A DNA stretch of 23,455 nucleotides from Dialister sp. CAG:486 (GCA_000434475.1 FR879477.1:1-23455), one strand, 5' to 3'; numbered from the stretch's first letter, positions 1 through 8,822 are shown. Made by a program: numbers and translations. Notes: generated by a model not told the origin, from the sequence alone.

Positions 1-23
1 GCGGTTTTCTCGTATCGCAAACC

Positions 24-66
24 TAATCCCTAGCTACCAGTCACAAGTCACCAGTCACCAGTCACT
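24..66 (-). repeat. GTGACTG heptamer array at the trpD stop
   Basis: On the minus strand, heptamers of the form GTGACTG/GTGACTT/GTAGCTA follow trpD directly, and the first of them contains the trpD TGA stop. Confidence 0.8.
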
Positions 67-1084
67 GATTTGACACCTTGACGTATTCCTCGAGTTTCTC
101 ATACGCTTTTCCGCTGTCGATCATCTCGGCAGCCTTTGCGATGCCCTCCTGCATGGTGGGGACCGCTTTGGCTGCATAGAGAGCAAGGCCGGCATTCAGG
201 AGCACCGCATTTCTCTTCGTGCCTTGGATCTTCCCGGTCAGGATGCCCTTGGTGATCTCCGCATTTTCAGAGGCCGTACCGCCGACGAGCTCCTCCTTCT
301 TGCCCCGCGTGAGGCCGAAGTCCTCCGGACAGGTGGTCATCGTGCGGTAATAGCCATCCTTCAGCTCGCAGACCAGCGTCGGCGCAGAAGGCGAGACCTC
401 ATCCAAGTGGTCTTCGCCGTAGACGACGAGCGCATTCCTCACGCCGAGCTTGTCTAAGACCTTGGCGACCGGCTCTACCAAGTAGCCATCATAGACGCCG
501 AGGAGGAAATAGTCTGGATTCGCCGGATTTGTCAAGGGGCCCAGGATATTGAACACGGTGCGGAAGCCCAGCTCCTTCCGGATGCCGCCGACATACTTCA
601 TCGCTGCGTGATATTTCTGTGCGAAAAGGAAGCAAAAGCCGACCTTTTCCAGCATCTCGAGCGCTTTCTTCGGATCCTGCGCGATGTTCGCGCCGAGGGC
701 TTCCTGCACATCCGCCGTGCCGGACTTCGAGGATGCCGCACGGTTGCCGTGCTTGGCGACCTTCACGCCCGCCGCCGCGATAACAAAAGCAGCCGTGGTG
801 GAAATGTTGAAGCTGTTCGAGCCATCACCGCCGGTACCTACGATCTCTAAGACCTTCATGCCCGGATGCGGGACTGGCGTCGCATGCTCTCTCATCGCTT
901 CTGCACAGCCGGAGATCTCATCGATCGTCTCCGCCCGCGTGCTCTTCGTCGAGAGCGCCGCAAGAAAGGCCGCATTCTGCGTCGGTGTGGTCTTGCCGTC
1001 CATGATCTCATTCATCACGGTATAGGCTTCTTCATAGCTGAGGTCGCCTTTTCGTACAATTTTCTGGATCGCTTCTTTGATCAT
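62..1084 (-). CDS. trpD: Anthranilate phosphoribosyltransferase TrpD
   Basis: This 340-residue protein has the usual TrpD length. It transfers phosphoribose from PRPP to anthranilate, the second step of tryptophan synthesis, in the cytoplasm. The glycine-rich PRPP loop [11 protein letters not shown] is at about 83-93 and the anthranilate/PRPP segment [15 protein letters not shown] at 111-125. An HLDEVSP segment, which holds the conserved acidic metal-binding pair of the family, lies in the C-terminal half. The ATG at 1084 is preceded by AAGGAGG eight bases upstream. Upstream on the same strand is a T-box leader with a Trp specifier, so expression should rise when tRNA-Trp is uncharged. No other trp gene is visible. 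The stop codon TGA lies inside a GTGACTG heptamer array, which fills the sequence to the window edge, so whether trpC or another gene follows cannot be seen. Confidence 0.97.
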   Translation of the reverse strand: MIKEAIQKIVRKGDLSYEEAYTVMNEIMDGKTTPTQNAAFLAALSTKSTRAETIDEISGCAEAMREHATPVPHPGMKVLEIVGTGGDGSNSFNISTTAAFVIAAAGVKVAKHGNRAASSKSGTADVQEALGANIAQDPKKALEMLEKVGFCFLFAQKYHAAMKYVGGIRKELGFRTVFNILGPLTNPANPDYFLLGVYDGYLVEPVAKVLDKLGVRNALVVYGEDHLDEVSPSAPTLVCELKDGYYRTMTTCPEDFGLTRGKKEELVGGTASENAEITKGILTGKIQGTKRNAVLLNAGLALYAAKAVPTMQEGIAKAAEMIDSGKAYEKLEEYVKVSNQ

Positions 1085-1103
1085 AATAGATTCCTCCTTG
1101 GTA

Positions 1104-1260
1104 AAAGTGGCTAGTGACTAGTGACTAGTGACTGGTGACTAGGGATGAGGGACGATACGAGAATACCTTTTTTTAATTTCGCGGCGCTTCTATTTTGTTT
1201 TGCGCCGCACCACCATTCCTCATTTCTCATTCCTAATTCCTAATTTCCCTCGCCATCGCC
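1104..1260 (+). repeat. Composite repeat with heptamer ends, between T-box and trpD
   Basis: On the plus strand, a GTGACTA heptamer array (about 1108-1148) is followed by a palindromic GC module (CGCGGCGC ... GCGCCGC, about 1180-1210). An array of CATTCCT/CATTTCT heptamers (about 1213-1250) comes next. It has the same module order as the other gaps in this window, and any trpD message passes through it. Confidence 0.8.
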
Positions 1261-1273
1261 GGTTCGTATTCAT
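1220..1273 (-). CDS. Possible 17-codon leader ORF after the T-box
   Basis: The first ATG after the T-box terminator has a strong ribosome-binding site (GGAAGGAG, about six bases upstream). It opens a frame of only 17 codons, MNTNRRWRGKLGIRNEK, with one Trp codon. The second half of the frame runs into an AATGAGA-type heptamer array that supplies the TGA stop. It may be the remnant 5' end of a gene once controlled by the T-box, or simply a chance ORF beside a reused Shine-Dalgarno. No family is recognised. Confidence 0.2.
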   Translation of the reverse strand: MNTNRRWRGKLGIRNEK

Positions 1274-1295
1274 AGGCTGCTCCTTCCCAGGGAGA

Positions 1296-1337
1296 AATAA
1301 AAAATCCGTCCCTGACAAAAACTTGTCAAGGACGGAT
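1296..1337 (-). terminator. T-box regulated terminator
   Basis: Minus-strand arms ATCCGTCCTTGACA and TGTCAGGGACGGAT pair over 14 bp with one G-U pair. They enclose a six-base loop and are followed by TTTTTT. It is the alternative fold to the T-box antiterminator. Confidence 0.9.
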
Positions 1338-1571
1338 ACTATTCCGCGGTGCCACCTTGCTTCAGGGTATGACCCCTGCTCTTAGCGAGATACCAACATA
1401 TCTCCGGCAACTGACGTATGCCCTACGTCGCAAGCTACTGGGGTCTCCCTTTTCACTGCGCCCTCAGCGGTCCATTTAACAATCTGCGTTCTGCCGGCTT
1501 CTCATTGCCCCGACTCCCTGTAAGTGCACGTACTGTTTTTATCTCCGCTTCAACGGTTTGTTTATGTTGTT
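1296..1571 (-). promoter_or_regulatory. T-box riboswitch, Trp specifier, upstream of trpD
   Basis: Read on the minus strand, the leader holds the T-box sequence AAGGTGGCACCGCGG at 1358-1344, which base-pairs with the CCA end of uncharged tRNA. It is followed by a terminator hairpin: a 14-bp stem, 1337-1324 with 1317-1304, then a T-run. Stem I features are present, including a segment beginning AGTACGTGCA and a GGGAGTCGGGGCAATGAG apical part. The specifier region reads AAATGGACCGCTGAG, where UGG followed by A matches a Trp codon. The downstream trpD fits that reading. Uncharged tRNA-Trp would stabilise the antiterminator and let transcription continue. About 190 bp of repeat DNA separates the terminator from trpD. 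Confidence 0.93.
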
Positions 1572-1577
1572 GATGTA

Positions 1578-1606
1578 ATCATAATCTCCCTTGGCATTTC
1601 TGTCAA
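1578..1606 (-). promoter_or_regulatory. Sigma-A-type promoter of the trp T-box leader
   Basis: On the minus strand, a perfect -35 box TTGACA (1606-1601) and -10 box TATGAT (1583-1578) are separated by 17 bases. This places the transcript start near 1571, just before T-box stem I. Confidence 0.85.
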
Positions 1607-1656
1607 GAGGAATATTGATGAGCGTCAGAAAAGAGATGCGGAAAGCCTTCCAAGGG

Positions 1657-1690
1657 GGAAGAGGCGGACGGAAAGCCGCCTGCCTCTTCC
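1657..1690 (-). terminator. Hairpin just after the RND pump stop codon
   Basis: Two bases after the pump stop codon, the minus strand can fold GGAAGAGGC with GCCTCTTCC, with further GGCGG/CCGCC pairing inside and a bulge. Only a C-rich, T-poor sequence follows, so it is a strong hairpin but a poor classical Rho-independent terminator. It could instead protect the message 3' end. Confidence 0.45.
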
Positions 1691-1691
1691 G

Positions 1692-4600
1692 TCAAAAGCC
1701 GCTTCCCCGCCCCTTGGCCATCGATCTCAGGCCTCTTGCTATCACCATCGTCACGAGGTAGAAGCATGGGATAAGGAAAATGCCGAAGACGGTCGCAAAG
1801 CACATACCGCCCACGACAGCGACGCCCATGCCGCAGCGAGCCGCTGCACCGGCGCCGGTCGCCAAAGCGAGCGGGAGACAGCCGATGATTGAGGTGAAGG
1901 CTGTCATGAGGATCGGGCGGAAACGGAGCTTTGCCGCTTCCTTGACAGCATCTACCGGGTCCATCCCGTGATCGACACGTTCTTTGGCAAATTCCACGAT
2001 GAGGATGGCATTCTTCGCAGCCAGCCCAATGATCATGATGATACCGATCTGCATATAGACACTATTCTGGTAGCCGTCACTGGTCGAGCCCAGAAGAGCG
2101 GCCAGCTTGTTCACGACATACTCCGAGAAAACTGCGCCGAAGATGCCCGTCGGCACCGTGAAGAGGACTGCGAGCGGCACAGACCAGCTCTCATAGAGCG
2201 CCGCAAGGCAAAGGAAAGCAAAGACCAGCGCCAGCCCTAAGACCTTCATCGTAGACGAGCCCGACTTCTGCTCCTCGCGGCTCTGGCCGGACCACTCGAT
2301 GGTGGTCCCCGCTGGAGCGATCTCCTTCACGACCGCTTCTGCCACTGCCATGGCTTCGCCGGAGCTGTAGCCGCTCCCTGCGCTGCCCTGGATGGAGATG
2401 GAGCGCACGCCATTGAAACGGCTGATGGAGGACGGGCCGGTCGTGATGGACTTCGTCAGGATGGTATCGAGCGGGATCATGTCGCCCGCTTGGGATCTGA
2501 CGGAAATAAATTTCAAGCTGTCCGCTTCCGAGCGGTAGCGGGTATCTGCCTGCAGCATGACCTTGTACGAGCGTCCGAACTGATTGAAATCATTCACCTG
2601 TGTGCCGCCGAAATTCACCTGCAGCGCGGTGAAAACATCGGAGAGCTGGATGCCGAGGCTCTTGACCTTCTCGCGATCCACATGATACTCGTAGCTCGGG
2701 GTATTGGCCTTGAAATTGCTGCGAACGGCAGAGAGCTCCGGACGGCGGTTCGCCTCAGCTACGATCTTCGATGCCAGATCTCCCAGCTCTTCATCAGAGA
2801 GTCCCGTATTGTCCTGCACCTGCATCGCCCATCCGCCCTCCATGCCAAGACCCGGCAAGGCAGAAGGGCCGAAGGCCATGACCTGCGCCTCCGGATGCGC
2901 TCCTGCGATCTTCTGATTGAAAGCGGAAAGGATCGCGGAGAGACTTTCGTCCCTGCCGGTGCGTGTCTCCCAGTCTTTCAGCCGGACGAAAAGATTCGCC
3001 GAGCCTGCCGAGGTATTCGTCATGACGGCATCGACGCCGGGGAGCGTCTTCGTCTCCTTGGCGACCGCATCGACGACCTTGACCGTCTGGTTCATGGAGG
3101 TGCCTTCCGGCATCGTGATCGAAGCGATGAACATGCCCTGGTCTTCATTCGGTACGAAGGTCGAAGGGACGAGCTTGTAGAAAAGCCCCATGAGTCCTGC
3201 GATGATCACAAGGAAGCAGACCGCATACTTCAGATGGGAAATCATCCAGCCGACCTTGCCCGTGTACGCATCGCGCACCGCATCAAAAGCGCTGTTGAAT
3301 CTGGCAAAGAAGCGGCCGATCACGCCCTTCGAGACGGCGGTATCCTCCGCCTTGAGGAGCATCCCGCAAAGCGCCGGTGTCAAAGTCAGTGCGACCAGAG
3401 CGGAGATCGCTACTGATACTGTGATGGTGATCGCAAACTGCTTGTAGAGGACGCCCATCGTCCCGCCGAGAAAAGCGACCGGGACAAAAATGGCAGCCAG
3501 CACCGCTGTCGTCGCGATGATCGGCCCCTGCACCTCATCCATCGCCTTTTCCGTGGACTCCTTCACCGGCATATGGTCTTTGGCCATATGCTCTTCCACG
3601 TTCTCGATGACAACGATCGCATCATCGACGACCATGCCGATGGCAAGCACCAGCGCAAAGAGCGTCAGCGTATTGATGGTGAAGCCGAGCACGACAAAGG
3701 TCGCAAAGGTACCGATGATGGAGACCGGTACCGCAAGGATCGGGATGAGGGTCGTGCGCCATTTCTGGAGGAAAACAAAGACGACCAGGATGACGAGAAG
3801 AAGCGCCTCGATGAAGGTATCGACCACTTCGGAGATCGATGCATTGATAAAGGCGGTGTTATCGACGACGATCTTGTACTCGAGATCCGGCGGGAAATCA
3901 TTCTTCGCCTCTGCGAGGATCTTCTTCACCGCCGTGACCGATTCGAGCGTATTCGCATCATTCGTCAGCTGTACGCCAAAGCCGACCCCTGTCTTGCCGT
4001 CGAGCTTTGAGTCCGCCGAAGAGCTCTGCGCGCCTGTTTCTACCTCTGCCACATCGCGGAGACGGACGAACTGACCATCGCTTCCCGACTTGATGATGAT
4101 ATTTCCAAACTGCTCCGGCGTGGAAAGACGGCCCTCCACCTTCGCACTGTACTGCTTCTCCTGATTTTTCGGCGTGGGCGGTGCGCCGACCGTGCCTGCC
4201 GGAGCCGCCTGATTCTGCTCCTTGATGGCACTTGTCACATCCGAGACCGTGAGTCCGCGCTCTGCGAGCTTATCCGGATTCAGCCACACGCGCATCGCGT
4301 ACGTCGAGCCGAAGGCATTCACGTTGCCGACCCCCGAGACACGCTTCAGCTTGTCCAAGAGGTAAATATCTGCATAGTTTTTCAGAAACGCAGTGTCATA
4401 CGTGTTGTTTGGTGAATACAGATTCACCATGAGGGCCATATCACCGGAGGACTTGCGTACGGACAGCCCCGTCTGCTGCACCTCGCTCGGCAGCCCGTTC
4501 TTCGCCAGATTTGCCGTATTCTGCACATTGACAGAGTCCGTATTGCCGTCCGTATCGAGATCAAAAACGATCGACAGGCTGTAGCTCCCGTTATTGGAAG

Positions 4601-4844
4601 AGGTGGAAGACATGTAGTCCATGCCTTCGATGCCGTTCAGCTGGTTCTCGAGCACCTGCGCGACAGTCTGATTCACCGTCTCCGCATTCGCGCCCGTATA
4701 GCTGGCTGACAGATTGATGGTCGGCGGTGAGATCTGCGGATACTGCGCGATCGGCAGACTGACCAGAGAGATCAGCCCGAGAAGCACAATGATCAGCGAG
4801 ACCACGATCGCAAAGATCGGCCGCCGAATAAAGAATTTTGACAT
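1692..4844 (-). CDS. RND multidrug efflux transporter, AcrB/HAE1 type
   Basis: This 1050-residue inner-membrane proton/drug antiporter closely follows AcrB in length and numbering. TM1 (about 9-30) begins after MSKFFIRRP. The paired proton-relay aspartates are at 407-408 in AIGMVVDDAIVVIENVEEHM. The TM10 lysine is in GLAAKNAILIVEF, at about 944. The periplasmic segment FVPNEDQGMF is present near 563. The ATG at 4844 was chosen because it directly precedes the conserved N-terminus and has TGGAG upstream. A longer frame, opening 19 codons earlier, would run through repeat DNA. The adaptor gene precedes it on the same strand, so the two should form one pump, but a 177-bp repeat-filled gap separates them. 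No outer-membrane TolC-like gene is in the window. Substrates cannot be told from sequence. Confidence 0.95.
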   Translation of the reverse strand: MSKFFIRRPIFAIVVSLIIVLLGLISLVSLPIAQYPQISPPTINLSASYTGANAETVNQTVAQVLENQLNGIEGMDYMSSTSSNNGSYSLSIVFDLDTDGNTDSVNVQNTANLAKNGLPSEVQQTGLSVRKSSGDMALMVNLYSPNNTYDTAFLKNYADIYLLDKLKRVSGVGNVNAFGSTYAMRVWLNPDKLAERGLTVSDVTSAIKEQNQAAPAGTVGAPPTPKNQEKQYSAKVEGRLSTPEQFGNIIIKSGSDGQFVRLRDVAEVETGAQSSSADSKLDGKTGVGFGVQLTNDANTLESVTAVKKILAEAKNDFPPDLEYKIVVDNTAFINASISEVVDTFIEALLLVILVVFVFLQKWRTTLIPILAVPVSIIGTFATFVVLGFTINTLTLFALVLAIGMVVDDAIVVIENVEEHMAKDHMPVKESTEKAMDEVQGPIIATTAVLAAIFVPVAFLGGTMGVLYKQFAITITVSVAISALVALTLTPALCGMLLKAEDTAVSKGVIGRFFARFNSAFDAVRDAYTGKVGWMISHLKYAVCFLVIIAGLMGLFYKLVPSTFVPNEDQGMFIASITMPEGTSMNQTVKVVDAVAKETKTLPGVDAVMTNTSAGSANLFVRLKDWETRTGRDESLSAILSAFNQKIAGAHPEAQVMAFGPSALPGLGMEGGWAMQVQDNTGLSDEELGDLASKIVAEANRRPELSAVRSNFKANTPSYEYHVDREKVKSLGIQLSDVFTALQVNFGGTQVNDFNQFGRSYKVMLQADTRYRSEADSLKFISVRSQAGDMIPLDTILTKSITTGPSSISRFNGVRSISIQGSAGSGYSSGEAMAVAEAVVKEIAPAGTTIEWSGQSREEQKSGSSTMKVLGLALVFAFLCLAALYESWSVPLAVLFTVPTGIFGAVFSEYVVNKLAALLGSTSDGYQNSVYMQIGIIMIIGLAAKNAILIVEFAKERVDHGMDPVDAVKEAAKLRFRPILMTAFTSIIGCLPLALATGAGAAARCGMGVAVVGGMCFATVFGIFLIPCFYLVTMVIARGLRSMAKGRGSGF

Positions 4845-4865
4845 AAGGCAACTCCATTTGCATAG

Positions 4866-5026
4866 TGAGTGACTGGTGACTGGAATACGAATTGGGGGCA
4901 TCGCCCTGTTTCGTCATCCTGAGCGGCGAGAAACGTCGTATGTGAGATAACGAATGCCAGAACAGCTGCGACCTGAGCCTTCGATCTCGGCGAAGCCGCC
5001 ACCTTCATTCCTAATTCCTAACTATT
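4866..5026 (+). repeat. Composite repeat between RND adaptor and pump genes
   Basis: On the plus strand it consists of GTGACTGG heptamers, GGAATACGAA, GGGCATCGCCC and a roughly 90-bp insert beginning TTTCGTCATCCTGAGCGG. CTCGGCGAAGCCGCCACC and CATTCCTAATTCCTAA heptamers complete it. The part at 4898-5020 is a near-identical inverted copy of 13810-13928, with only a few differences by eye. The last heptamer abuts the adaptor stop codon. Confidence 0.85.
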
Positions 5027-6194
5027 CTTCTTCCAACGACAGGCCCAATTCTTCCGCCGTAACGGCCTTCGCTGCCAGCTTCTGGCCCTCCTTCAGATTC
5101 GTCATACCTTCGACGACGACGACATCCTTTTCCGTAAGTCCTTTCTTCACGATGTAGTAGCTGCCCACCTTATCCCCGAGCGTCACGATCTTCGAGACTG
5201 ACAGACCGTCATCCCCGCACACGATGACGAAGGACTTGTCAAGCACCTGCTGCACCGCACGCTCCGGCACGAGAAGTACATCCTTGCGCAGGGGGCTCAT
5301 CAGCGTCACGCGGGCGAACATCCCCGGAAGAAGGACATGCTCCGTATTTTCAAAGATCGCCTTCATCGTGATCGTCCCCGTACTCTGCGAGACCTCGCGA
5401 TCCATCACATAGTTTTTCGAGACCTCCGAAAGCCTCATGCCATTGCTCAGGGTGAGCGTCGCCTGCGGGATCATTTGATCCGGCGGCAGCGCGTCTTGCC
5501 GATTTTCCATCACAGCCTGCTGGAAATTCAAAAGCTCATTTTCAGAGATGGAAAACTGCACGGCGATCGGATTCACGGAACCGACAGAGACCAGCTCCGT
5601 ATTCCCCGTCGTCACAAAGCTCCCCGGCGACATCTCATTCACAGAGAGCTTGCCGGAGATCGGCGAACGAATGATGGTATCGTCCAGATTCTCCTGCGCC
5701 TTCTGCAGGAGCGACTGCATGTTCCGATAATTCGACTCATTCGTCTCGACCGTCGCCCGCTGCGTCGTCAGCGTCTGCTCCGAGATCGCCCCCGTCTCTG
5801 CGAGCTTCTCGTAGCGCTGAAGATCGATCTTCGAATTGTTCAGTGTCGTCAAGGCTTTATCCACATTGGACTCTGCGGAGAGCACCTCAGTAGAATACTG
5901 CCGGTCATCGATCTTATAGAGCGGCTGTCCTTTTTCGACGAACTGCCCACTTCGGATATATTTCTCCACGATCGTCCCCGACACTTTCGGCTTGATCGAG
6001 ACGGCATCGAGTGCCTTCACCTGTCCGGCATACTGCTTTGAGACGATGACATCCTTCTTCTGCACGGGAAGCGTCTTCACAGAGACAGCACTCACCTTCG
6101 GCGCGGTCTGCCCGCAGCCTGCCAGCAGCCCCGACGCGAGGGCGCATAGGAGGAGCGCGAACTGCGCTTTCTTCTTCCATGGTTTTTGCATCAT
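5022..6194 (-). CDS. RND periplasmic adaptor lipoprotein (membrane fusion protein)
   Basis: This 390-residue protein links an RND pump to an outer-membrane channel. It starts with a lipoprotein signal: KPWKKK, a hydrophobic stretch, then the lipobox LLAGC with Cys27 as the likely lipidated residue. The first half-lipoyl segment (SIKPKVSGTIVEKYIRSGQ) and the second (TIIRSPISGKLSVNEMSPG) flank a helical hairpin of about 70 residues. Beta-barrel and membrane-proximal parts follow, as in AcrA/MexA. The start at 6194 (or the adjacent ATG at 6191) has AAGGAG six bases upstream. The in-frame ATG at 6230 lies on the -10 box of the promoter and is unlikely. The AcrB-type pump follows on the same strand. 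Confidence 0.95.
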   Translation of the reverse strand: MMQKPWKKKAQFALLLCALASGLLAGCGQTAPKVSAVSVKTLPVQKKDVIVSKQYAGQVKALDAVSIKPKVSGTIVEKYIRSGQFVEKGQPLYKIDDRQYSTEVLSAESNVDKALTTLNNSKIDLQRYEKLAETGAISEQTLTTQRATVETNESNYRNMQSLLQKAQENLDDTIIRSPISGKLSVNEMSPGSFVTTGNTELVSVGSVNPIAVQFSISENELLNFQQAVMENRQDALPPDQMIPQATLTLSNGMRLSEVSKNYVMDREVSQSTGTITMKAIFENTEHVLLPGMFARVTLMSPLRKDVLLVPERAVQQVLDKSFVIVCGDDGLSVSKIVTLGDKVGSYYIVKKGLTEKDVVVVEGMTNLKEGQKLAAKAVTAEELGLSLEEE

Positions 6195-6225
6195 AAGAGT
6201 CTCCTTTTCTTCACGGATTTTTCTC

Positions 6226-6255
6226 ATCATAGCACCAAAAAAGAAAAGCCGTCAA
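6226..6255 (-). promoter_or_regulatory. Promoter of the RND adaptor-pump operon
   Basis: On the minus strand, TTGACG (6255-6250) and TATGAT (6231-6226) are separated by 18 bases, and a TGC just before the -10 box makes it an extended -10. The expected start, about 6219, leaves a short leader before the ATG at 6194. Confidence 0.75.
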
Positions 6256-6286
6256 TACAAAACGATTCTTCGCATAGAAAAGCGAA

Positions 6287-6342
6287 AAACTTTCATGCGA
6301 GACTCTTTGCCCATATCCGCAAAAAGTTTCGTATGAAAGTTT
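6287..6342 (-). terminator. Long hairpin downstream of feoAB, possible terminator
   Basis: Arms AAACTTTCAT and ATGAAAGTTT pair perfectly and extend inward to about 24 bp with two G-U pairs and one mismatch, around an eight-base loop. On the minus strand it is followed by a T-rich tail (TTTTTCGCTTTTC), so it could end the feoAB transcript. It lies immediately upstream of the adaptor promoter. Confidence 0.5.
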
Positions 6343-6351
6343 GTATTTCCG

Positions 6352-6449
6352 AGCTATGTAAAGAGAATGCCGACGACACTATGTATAAAAGCCCATATGA
6401 AATCCGATTCCGCGATCGAATCAGCGTTTCCTTAATCAGCGTTTCCCTA
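6352..6449 (+). mobile_element. Half copy of the palindromic MITE at the feoAB 3' end
   Basis: This matches the right half of the MITE at 15315-15479 (GAGCTATGTAAAG ... CTATGTATAAAAGCCCATA ... AATCAGCGTTTCCCTA). The terminal sequence AATCAGCGTTTCC is present twice in tandem. No left terminal repeat was found. Its CCCTA tip supplies the TAG stop codon of feoAB. Confidence 0.75.
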
Positions 6450-8810
6450 TGCCACGCCAAAGGCGGCCAGCATGAGATGCACAGCGAAGGCGGCGATCCA
6501 TGCGACGACACACTGGAAGGCAATCATCCCCACAGCCCAGCCCGTCCCATTCTCCCGCTTGACGGAAGTGATCGCCGCGATGCAGGGCGTGTAGAGCAGG
6601 CAGAAGGTCAGGAAGGTGAGTGCCATGCCCGGTGTCAGAAGCGAAGAGAGAGCTTCCTCCGTCCCGTAGAGGACCGTCAGGGTAGAGACGACACTCTCCT
6701 TGGCCATGAATCCGGAGATGAGCGCCGTAGAAAGCTTCCAGTCTGCAAGACCGAGCGGTGCAAAGAGAGGTGCGACAGCGCCGGCAAGGAAGGCGAGGAT
6801 ACTGTCTTGGGAATCGGCCACCATATTGAGACGGACATCAAAGTTCTGCAGGAACCAGATGATGATGGTGCCGACGAAGATGACCGTGAATGCACGCTCG
6901 AGGAAATCTCTGGCCTTATCCCACATGAGGCGGAAGACATTTTTCATACCGGGCATACGGTAATTCGGAAGCTCCATGACAAAGGGCACCGGCTCCCCTC
7001 TGAAAAGAGTACGCTTGAAGAGGAGGGCGGTCAGGATCGCCATGCAGACACCGAAGAGATAAAGCCCGATCATGACGAGCGCCCCATTGCGAGGAAAAAA
7101 TGCCGCCGTAAAGAAGGCATAGATCGGCACCTTGGCCGAGCAGCTCATGAAAGGGATGAGCATGATGGTCATGCGTCGATCACGCTCCGAGGGCAGCGTC
7201 CGCGTCGCCATGACAGCCGGTACGCTGCAGCCAAAGCCGACAAGAAGCGGCACGATGCTGCGTCCGGAGAGGCCCAGCTTTCTGAGCAGCCTATCCATGA
7301 CGAAGGCGATACGGGCCATATAGCCCCCGTCTTCCAAAAGAGACAGGAAGAAAAACAGGACGGCGATCACCGGCACGAAGGAAATAACACTGCCGACGCC
7401 CTGAAAAATAGCATCCACCACCAGCGAGCGGATGGCGGGATTCACTGCCTCTGCCGTGAGCCATGCATCCACCCACGCAGTCACCTGATCGATGCCGTCC
7501 GCCAAAGCGTCCTGCAGGAAAGCACCGATGACATTAAAGGTAAGGAAGAAGACCAGTCCCATGATGAGGATGAAGATCGGGATGGCCGTGTACTTCCCCG
7601 TGAGGATGCGGTCGATCTTCTGGCTGCGCGCATGCTCTTTGCTTTCCTGGGGCTTCACCACCGTCCGTTCACAGAGACGGCGGATAAAGAGGAAGCGCAT
7701 ATCTGCCATCGCAGCCGCGCAGTCAAGACCGCGCTCTTCTTTGAGCTGCGCAAGAATGTGCCGCAAAAGCTCTTTCTCATTGGCCTCCAGAGCGAGCGCC
7801 TGCTCCACGAGAGGATCCCCCTCGACCAGCTTGGATGCTGCGAATCTTAGCGGGATACCAGCCGCTTTCGCATGATCCTCGATGAGATGCATGATGCCAT
7901 GCAGGGCGCGGTGAAGAGCTCCATGGTGGTCATTCTTATCACAGAAATCCGTAATGCCCGGCTTCTCCTGATAGCGTGCGACATGGATCGCATGCTTCAC
8001 GAGCTCGCCCACCCCCTGATTTTTGACAGCGGAGATCGGGACGACCGGGATCTGCAGGAGCCGCTCCATCTCATTGATCAGGATGGAGCCTCCATTGTTT
8101 TCCATCTCATCCATCATATTGATCGCAAGCACCACCGGTATCCCAAGCTCCATCAGCTGCATGGTGAGATACAGATTGCGCGTGAGATTCGTCGCATCCA
8201 CGATATTGATGATCCCTGTCGGCTTTTGCTTGAGGATAAATTCACGAGAGACGATCTCCTCACTCGTGTACGGAGAAAGAGAATAGATCCCCGGCAGATC
8301 CACTACCTCTGCCTCCGGATAGCCGCGGATCACGCCCGTCTTCTGATCGACCGTGACCCCGGGGAAATTGCCGACATGCTGGTTGGAGCCGGTCAGCTGG
8401 TTGAAGAGCGTTGTCTTGCCGCAGTTCTGATTACCGACGAGCGCAAAGGTCAGTCTGCCTTCGATCGGCTTTACATCCGAGTACTCTGACTCCTCATGAT
8501 ACTTGCCGGGCTCACCGAGACCTGGATGAAGATACGTGGATGCTTCCACCCGCAGGTGCTTTCTATCTTTCGCCGCTGCCTGATGCACATTCGTCACTTC
8601 GATCTTTTGCGCATCGTCTTTTCTGAGCGTCAGCTCATAGCCTTGCACCATGATCTCCATGGGATCGCCCAAAGGCGCAAAGCGCACCAGTGTCACCTCT
8701 TCTCCGGGGATGAGGCCCATATCTAAAAAATGCTGCCGCAGCGCGCCCTCTCCGCCGACGGTCTGTAAGAGTGCCGACTCTCCGACGGCTAATTCGTCTA
8801 ATGTCATCAT
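6447..8810 (-). CDS. feoB: Ferrous iron transporter, FeoA-FeoB fusion
   Basis: This 787-residue inner-membrane Fe(II) importer has the small FeoA (SH3-like) domain fused to its N-terminus, residues 1 to about 75. A linker follows, then the FeoB G domain: G1 GNQNCGKT 126-133, G3 DLPG 171-174, G4 NMMD 231-234 and G5 ISA. The membrane part carries the conserved gate-type segments GFGCSVPAVMATRT and LLYTPCIAAI, each with the expected cysteine. AAAGGAG lies just upstream of two adjacent ATGs (8810 and 8807), and either could be used. A structured leader precedes it. No FeoC is seen. The stop TAG is the first three bases of a MITE end, so the original C-terminus may have been slightly different. 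Confidence 0.96.
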   Translation of the reverse strand: MMTLDELAVGESALLQTVGGEGALRQHFLDMGLIPGEEVTLVRFAPLGDPMEIMVQGYELTLRKDDAQKIEVTNVHQAAAKDRKHLRVEASTYLHPGLGEPGKYHEESEYSDVKPIEGRLTFALVGNQNCGKTTLFNQLTGSNQHVGNFPGVTVDQKTGVIRGYPEAEVVDLPGIYSLSPYTSEEIVSREFILKQKPTGIINIVDATNLTRNLYLTMQLMELGIPVVLAINMMDEMENNGGSILINEMERLLQIPVVPISAVKNQGVGELVKHAIHVARYQEKPGITDFCDKNDHHGALHRALHGIMHLIEDHAKAAGIPLRFAASKLVEGDPLVEQALALEANEKELLRHILAQLKEERGLDCAAAMADMRFLFIRRLCERTVVKPQESKEHARSQKIDRILTGKYTAIPIFILIMGLVFFLTFNVIGAFLQDALADGIDQVTAWVDAWLTAEAVNPAIRSLVVDAIFQGVGSVISFVPVIAVLFFFLSLLEDGGYMARIAFVMDRLLRKLGLSGRSIVPLLVGFGCSVPAVMATRTLPSERDRRMTIMLIPFMSCSAKVPIYAFFTAAFFPRNGALVMIGLYLFGVCMAILTALLFKRTLFRGEPVPFVMELPNYRMPGMKNVFRLMWDKARDFLERAFTVIFVGTIIIWFLQNFDVRLNMVADSQDSILAFLAGAVAPLFAPLGLADWKLSTALISGFMAKESVVSTLTVLYGTEEALSSLLTPGMALTFLTFCLLYTPCIAAITSVKRENGTGWAVGMIAFQCVVAWIAAFAVHLMLAAFGVA

Positions 8811-8822
8811 TAAAACTCCTTT

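Noticed and set aside
4793..5008. 71-codon minus-strand frame between adaptor and pump as a real gene
   Set aside because: It lies within the composite repeat and overlaps the start of the pump gene. It is treated as part of the repeat-borne small frame discussed in the findings.
6186..7850. Plus-strand open frame of 554 codons opposite feoAB
   Set aside because: Its translation is Arg/His/Asp/Glu-rich low-complexity sequence with no family resemblance. It lies fully opposite a certain gene and arises from codon bias of that gene.
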